64,000 bases of DNA from Paracoccus liaowanqingii (GTDB taxonomy: Bacteria > Pseudomonadota > Alphaproteobacteria > Rhodobacterales > Rhodobacteraceae). Position 1 is the first letter of the stretch. Each line of letters opens with the position of its first letter. The stretch spans positions 62,001 to 126,000 of the forward strand of contig NZ_CP040760.1 in NCBI RefSeq assembly GCF_004683865.2, given 5' to 3'. Positions 61,844 through 64,000 of this stretch are shown piece by piece. Both the position numbers and the translations under genes were made by a program. Below the pieces are notes generated by a model, which was given only the letters and a program-made list of their open reading frames with translations, was not told the DNA's origin and made no database searches.

Positions 61844-63115
61844 TTAGCGCGGCACGATGCTGAACAGCACCCGGTACCGGACCATCAGCCACAGCCCGAG
61901 GATCGTGCCGATATAGAGGGCCGTGTTGAACCAGATGCGGCTAGGCAAGACATCGTGCCAGTCCGGGATGACATCGAAATAGCCCGGGATTTGATTGATC
62001 AGGGCAATGAACAGGAGGTGCATCAAGAACACGTAAAGGCTTGCCTCCCCAAGCGGTATCAGGAGCCAGCCGAGGGCTTTGTTGATCGGTCTCCAGAAAT
62101 AGGTCAGCAGGATATAAAATGCGGCAAAGAAGGCTGCGACGTTCAGGAAGCGGAGCGGGCTTGGCTGTTTCTTGACGAAGTAAGTATTGTAGATGGTATC
62201 AAAGCGCTCGGGCGAGATGAGACCAAGCCGTGACCACGCTGGAAACGTTGGATTCGAGGTTGTCTGTGCAAGAACGAAATAGGCAAAGAAAATTCCTAAG
62301 CTCACCGTGACTGCCAGGCGTCTACGGGTAGGCTCTGAAAGCCATTCGGCAATCTCGTTGCGGAAGAAGCCCACCGCAAGCGCGTGCATGAACAAGGCCT
62401 GATACATGAGCAGGGGGAAAGCGTATTCCCACAGCATGGACATGAGCGGCGTGTCCAGCGGCCTCATCCAGCCGGTAAAGTAGATCCCCCAAGTCAGCGC
62501 AAAGAACACGCCCAGCAGCCGACGATGCAGCAACCACAGCGCCCCTGGCGCGATCGCCAGAAGGAGGACGTAAAGGCCGAGGATCTGGATCTGGTGGGGT
62601 GAGACGCGCATTGTCAGAACCAAGGCAATCTGATCAAGCCACGGCGCGTCTGGAGACGGGATCATCGGGTGGGTCTGCTGCGCCCACCGGTCCGTGAAGG
62701 TTGTCACGGCCGACATGTCGGAGATGCCCAGGGATCGGACCAGGATGATCAGCAGAACCGTCACCACCAGCGCGCGCCAGAGTACGAAACTGCGGCGCCA
62801 GACCCGCTCGGTCACGCCAGCCATGCCCTCCCGTTCCATCACCCGCCGATTCACCAGTCCCAGCACCAGACCAGCCGCAGCGATGAACATGCCTGCAGCC
62901 GAGATCAGGCCCAACCGTTCCCAGAACAGGAAATTGAACCAGGAAAACATCTCCAGGTGCGCCGCAACTACTGAGAGCATGGCAAAACCGCGCATGAAAT
63001 CAAAACGCAAGTCCCGGGATTTGTGAGCAACCGGATAGCCGTGCCGCCCATAGAGCGACGCCATGTCCGGCGGCGCCGGGGCATCCAGGAGGGAATGGGA
63101 ACGGGCCTTGGCCAT
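61844..63115 (-). CDS. opgC: OpgC-like membrane acyltransferase
   Basis: A 423-residue inner-membrane protein with about ten helices. The N-terminal cytoplasmic part (RDLRFDFMRGFAMLSVVAAHLEMFSWFNFLFWERLGLISAAGMF) carries the R-D-x-x-R-G and H of OpgC, which adds succinyl groups to osmoregulated periplasmic glucans. Further family segments are RVSPHQIQILGLYVLLLAIAPGALWLLHRR and WLLIPLGEASLYVFLMHLLFI. It lies upstream of the GH16/RTX gene (194-bp gap, same strand), so both may belong to a polysaccharide function. Confidence 0.82.
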   Translation of the reverse strand: MAKARSHSLLDAPAPPDMASLYGRHGYPVAHKSRDLRFDFMRGFAMLSVVAAHLEMFSWFNFLFWERLGLISAAGMFIAAAGLVLGLVNRRVMEREGMAGVTERVWRRSFVLWRALVVTVLLIILVRSLGISDMSAVTTFTDRWAQQTHPMIPSPDAPWLDQIALVLTMRVSPHQIQILGLYVLLLAIAPGALWLLHRRLLGVFFALTWGIYFTGWMRPLDTPLMSMLWEYAFPLLMYQALFMHALAVGFFRNEIAEWLSEPTRRRLAVTVSLGIFFAYFVLAQTTSNPTFPAWSRLGLISPERFDTIYNTYFVKKQPSPLRFLNVAAFFAAFYILLTYFWRPINKALGWLLIPLGEASLYVFLMHLLFIALINQIPGYFDVIPDWHDVLPSRIWFNTALYIGTILGLWLMVRYRVLFSIVPR

Positions 63116-63446
63116 AGGGTGATCCTTCTGACATTAGCGCAAGGACTGGGCCCAAAGAGTACAACTGTGGGGCGACGATGCTGAGACGCAGCATAAGTTT
63201 GAAAACCCAGTCTGCGGCGCCTGCCCTTTCCTCTGGATGAATGTCATCAGTTTGTCGCTCGAGTCCCGGTGAAACCGGCAAAAACCGCACAACCCAAAAT
63301 TTATTATTTATATATTTCAGTGCGTTGCTTTAAAATTGATTGTTAAATTGTGATTGGACTTACCGGGTTTTGATAATCTGGCCGCCCCCAACGGCATCTC
63401 CGTGCCAAGAGGGGTCTGCGAGGATCCACAAAAGGGGGCGGTCACC
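63116..63446. other. Gene-free stretch
   Basis: No gene is supported. The AT-rich centre (about 63295-63350) may carry the promoter for the minus-strand opgC-like gene. Confidence 0.4.
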
Positions 63447-64000
63447 TCATGTGTGGGTAGCCCCGGTTTTAGCGGGCTTCGCTTCGAGAATGAGCATGGT
63501 GAGATCGTCGTCAAGATCACGAGGAGCACACCAAGAGCGCACAGTGCGCTCGATTTCTGAAAGCATGTCCGGCGTGTTCTGGTGCAGCTGTTGTAGGATC
63601 AGATCATGTAGCCGTTCTTCGGAGAAGGCTTCGTCACTGTCGTTCTCGGCCTCTGTCAAACCGTCAGAGTAGACGAAAAGCCGGTCGCCGGGATTGAAGT
63701 CGAACAACACCTCTTCGAAAGGCACTTGAGAAAGCGCGCCAATTGGCAGGCCACCGTCGCCGAGGGCAGTAATCATGCCGGCCCTGCTGATCAAAAGTGG
63801 AGAAGGATGTCCGGCTTGGACCATTCGTCCTTTGCCCAGGATCGGATCCACTTCCCCGAGCACCATGGTGAAGTACGGCATGTTCTCCGGCCAGTCATCG
63901 TTCAGCGTTTCAACTGCCCTGGCAAGTCCTTCCAGCGGCTTGCGCGCAATCAAAGCTTGAACGAGACTGTAATGCGACGCGACAGAGACGAGGGCTGCCG
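63447..64000 (-). CDS. SpoIIE/PP2C-type serine phosphatase, C-terminal part (5' end outside window)
   Basis: The frame is open to the window edge (about 184 residues). It shows the C-terminal half of the PP2C-like SpoIIE domain of RsbU-type phosphatases: MPYFTMVLGEVDPILGKGRMVQAGHPSPLLI, GLPIGALSQVPFEEVLFDFNPGDRLFVYSDGLTEAENDSDEAFS (Asp of the metal site) and DLDDDLTMLILEAKP. Such proteins dephosphorylate anti-anti-sigma factors in response to N-terminal sensor domains, not visible here. Confidence 0.88.
   Translation of the reverse strand, partial: AALVSVASHYSLVQALIARKPLEGLARAVETLNDDWPENMPYFTMVLGEVDPILGKGRMVQAGHPSPLLISRAGMITALGDGGLPIGALSQVPFEEVLFDFNPGDRLFVYSDGLTEAENDSDEAFSEERLHDLILQQLHQNTPDMLSEIERTVRSWCAPRDLDDDLTMLILEAKPAKTGATHT

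Noticed and set aside
1..64000. tRNA, rRNA, phage, integrase or plasmid replication genes
   Set aside because: I looked for the usual signatures (CCA-ended cloverleaf, integrase RHRY, Rep/ParA motifs) and did not see any.

Overview
The window looks like an accessory, insertion-sequence-rich stretch from a GC-rich alphaproteobacterium. A Rhodobacteraceae or Paracoccus-type host is my inference, based on codon use, HWE-family histidine kinases, RTX proteins without signal peptides and the set of IS families. AT-richer islands (about 39.8-41.0, 43.6-46.0 and 51.6-53.0 kb) suggest acquired DNA. I found no tRNA, rRNA, CRISPR array, integrase or replication gene.

Layout. 0-6.3 kb: the 3' part of a molybdenum hydroxylase gene, a Fic enzyme, a frameshifted ABM-type monooxygenase, a 55-residue ORF, and a class A beta-lactamase divergent from a LysR regulator. 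6.3-12.3 kb: two nested IS pairs with readable target-site duplications, namely IS481 interrupted by an IS110-type element and IS1182 interrupted by IS256. 12.5-17.4 kb: hisN-like, argC and a 3'-truncated HD-domain gene that stops at an IS21 element. 17.5-21.3 kb: cold shock protein, ChaC, a winged-helix/TPR regulator and the first copy of a four-cysteine small protein. 21.3-26.4 kb: a 179-bp MITE-like element, a GDSL/RTX esterase, fragments of IS5, IS630, IS110 and IS3, and a Tat-exported alpha/beta hydrolase. 26.5-33.1 kb: a metallopeptidase-like secreted protein divergent from a SARP/TPR regulator, then two RTX genes and a decayed third RTX sequence. 33.1-36.8 kb: a gamma-glutamylputrescine-synthetase-like gene with a coupled 40-residue ORF, divergent from a PAS/LuxR/alpha-beta-hydrolase fusion, and the second small Cys protein. 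37-46.5 kb: EamA transporter, acyltransferase, a second copy of the Tat hydrolase (about 88% identical), a LuxR regulator, an SMR transporter, the third small Cys protein and a possible MACPF-like secreted protein. 46.5-53 kb: a shrunken IS66 element, an FAD/NAD(P)-binding protein, a RelE-type toxin-antitoxin pair, a baeRF-family protein and an SDR. 53-64 kb: a two-component pair (HWE kinase and receiver), a gene with a 9-bp tandem repeat, a wrecked second HWE kinase carrying an IS256 copy, a truncated IS21, a GH16/RTX glycanase, an OpgC-like acyltransferase and the 3' part of a SpoIIE-type phosphatase.

Themes. Three intact genes encode RTX proteins that would need type I secretion, but no transporter genes are present here. 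GH16/RTX plus two acyltransferases point to exopolysaccharide or glucan modification. Many IS copies are broken, nested or fused to gene fragments, so the region behaves as an IS sink. The most unusual items are the three-copy four-cysteine small protein family, the LuxR fusion whose hydrolase domain has lost its nucleophile, the putative guide RNA of the IS110 element, and the duplicated Tat hydrolase.
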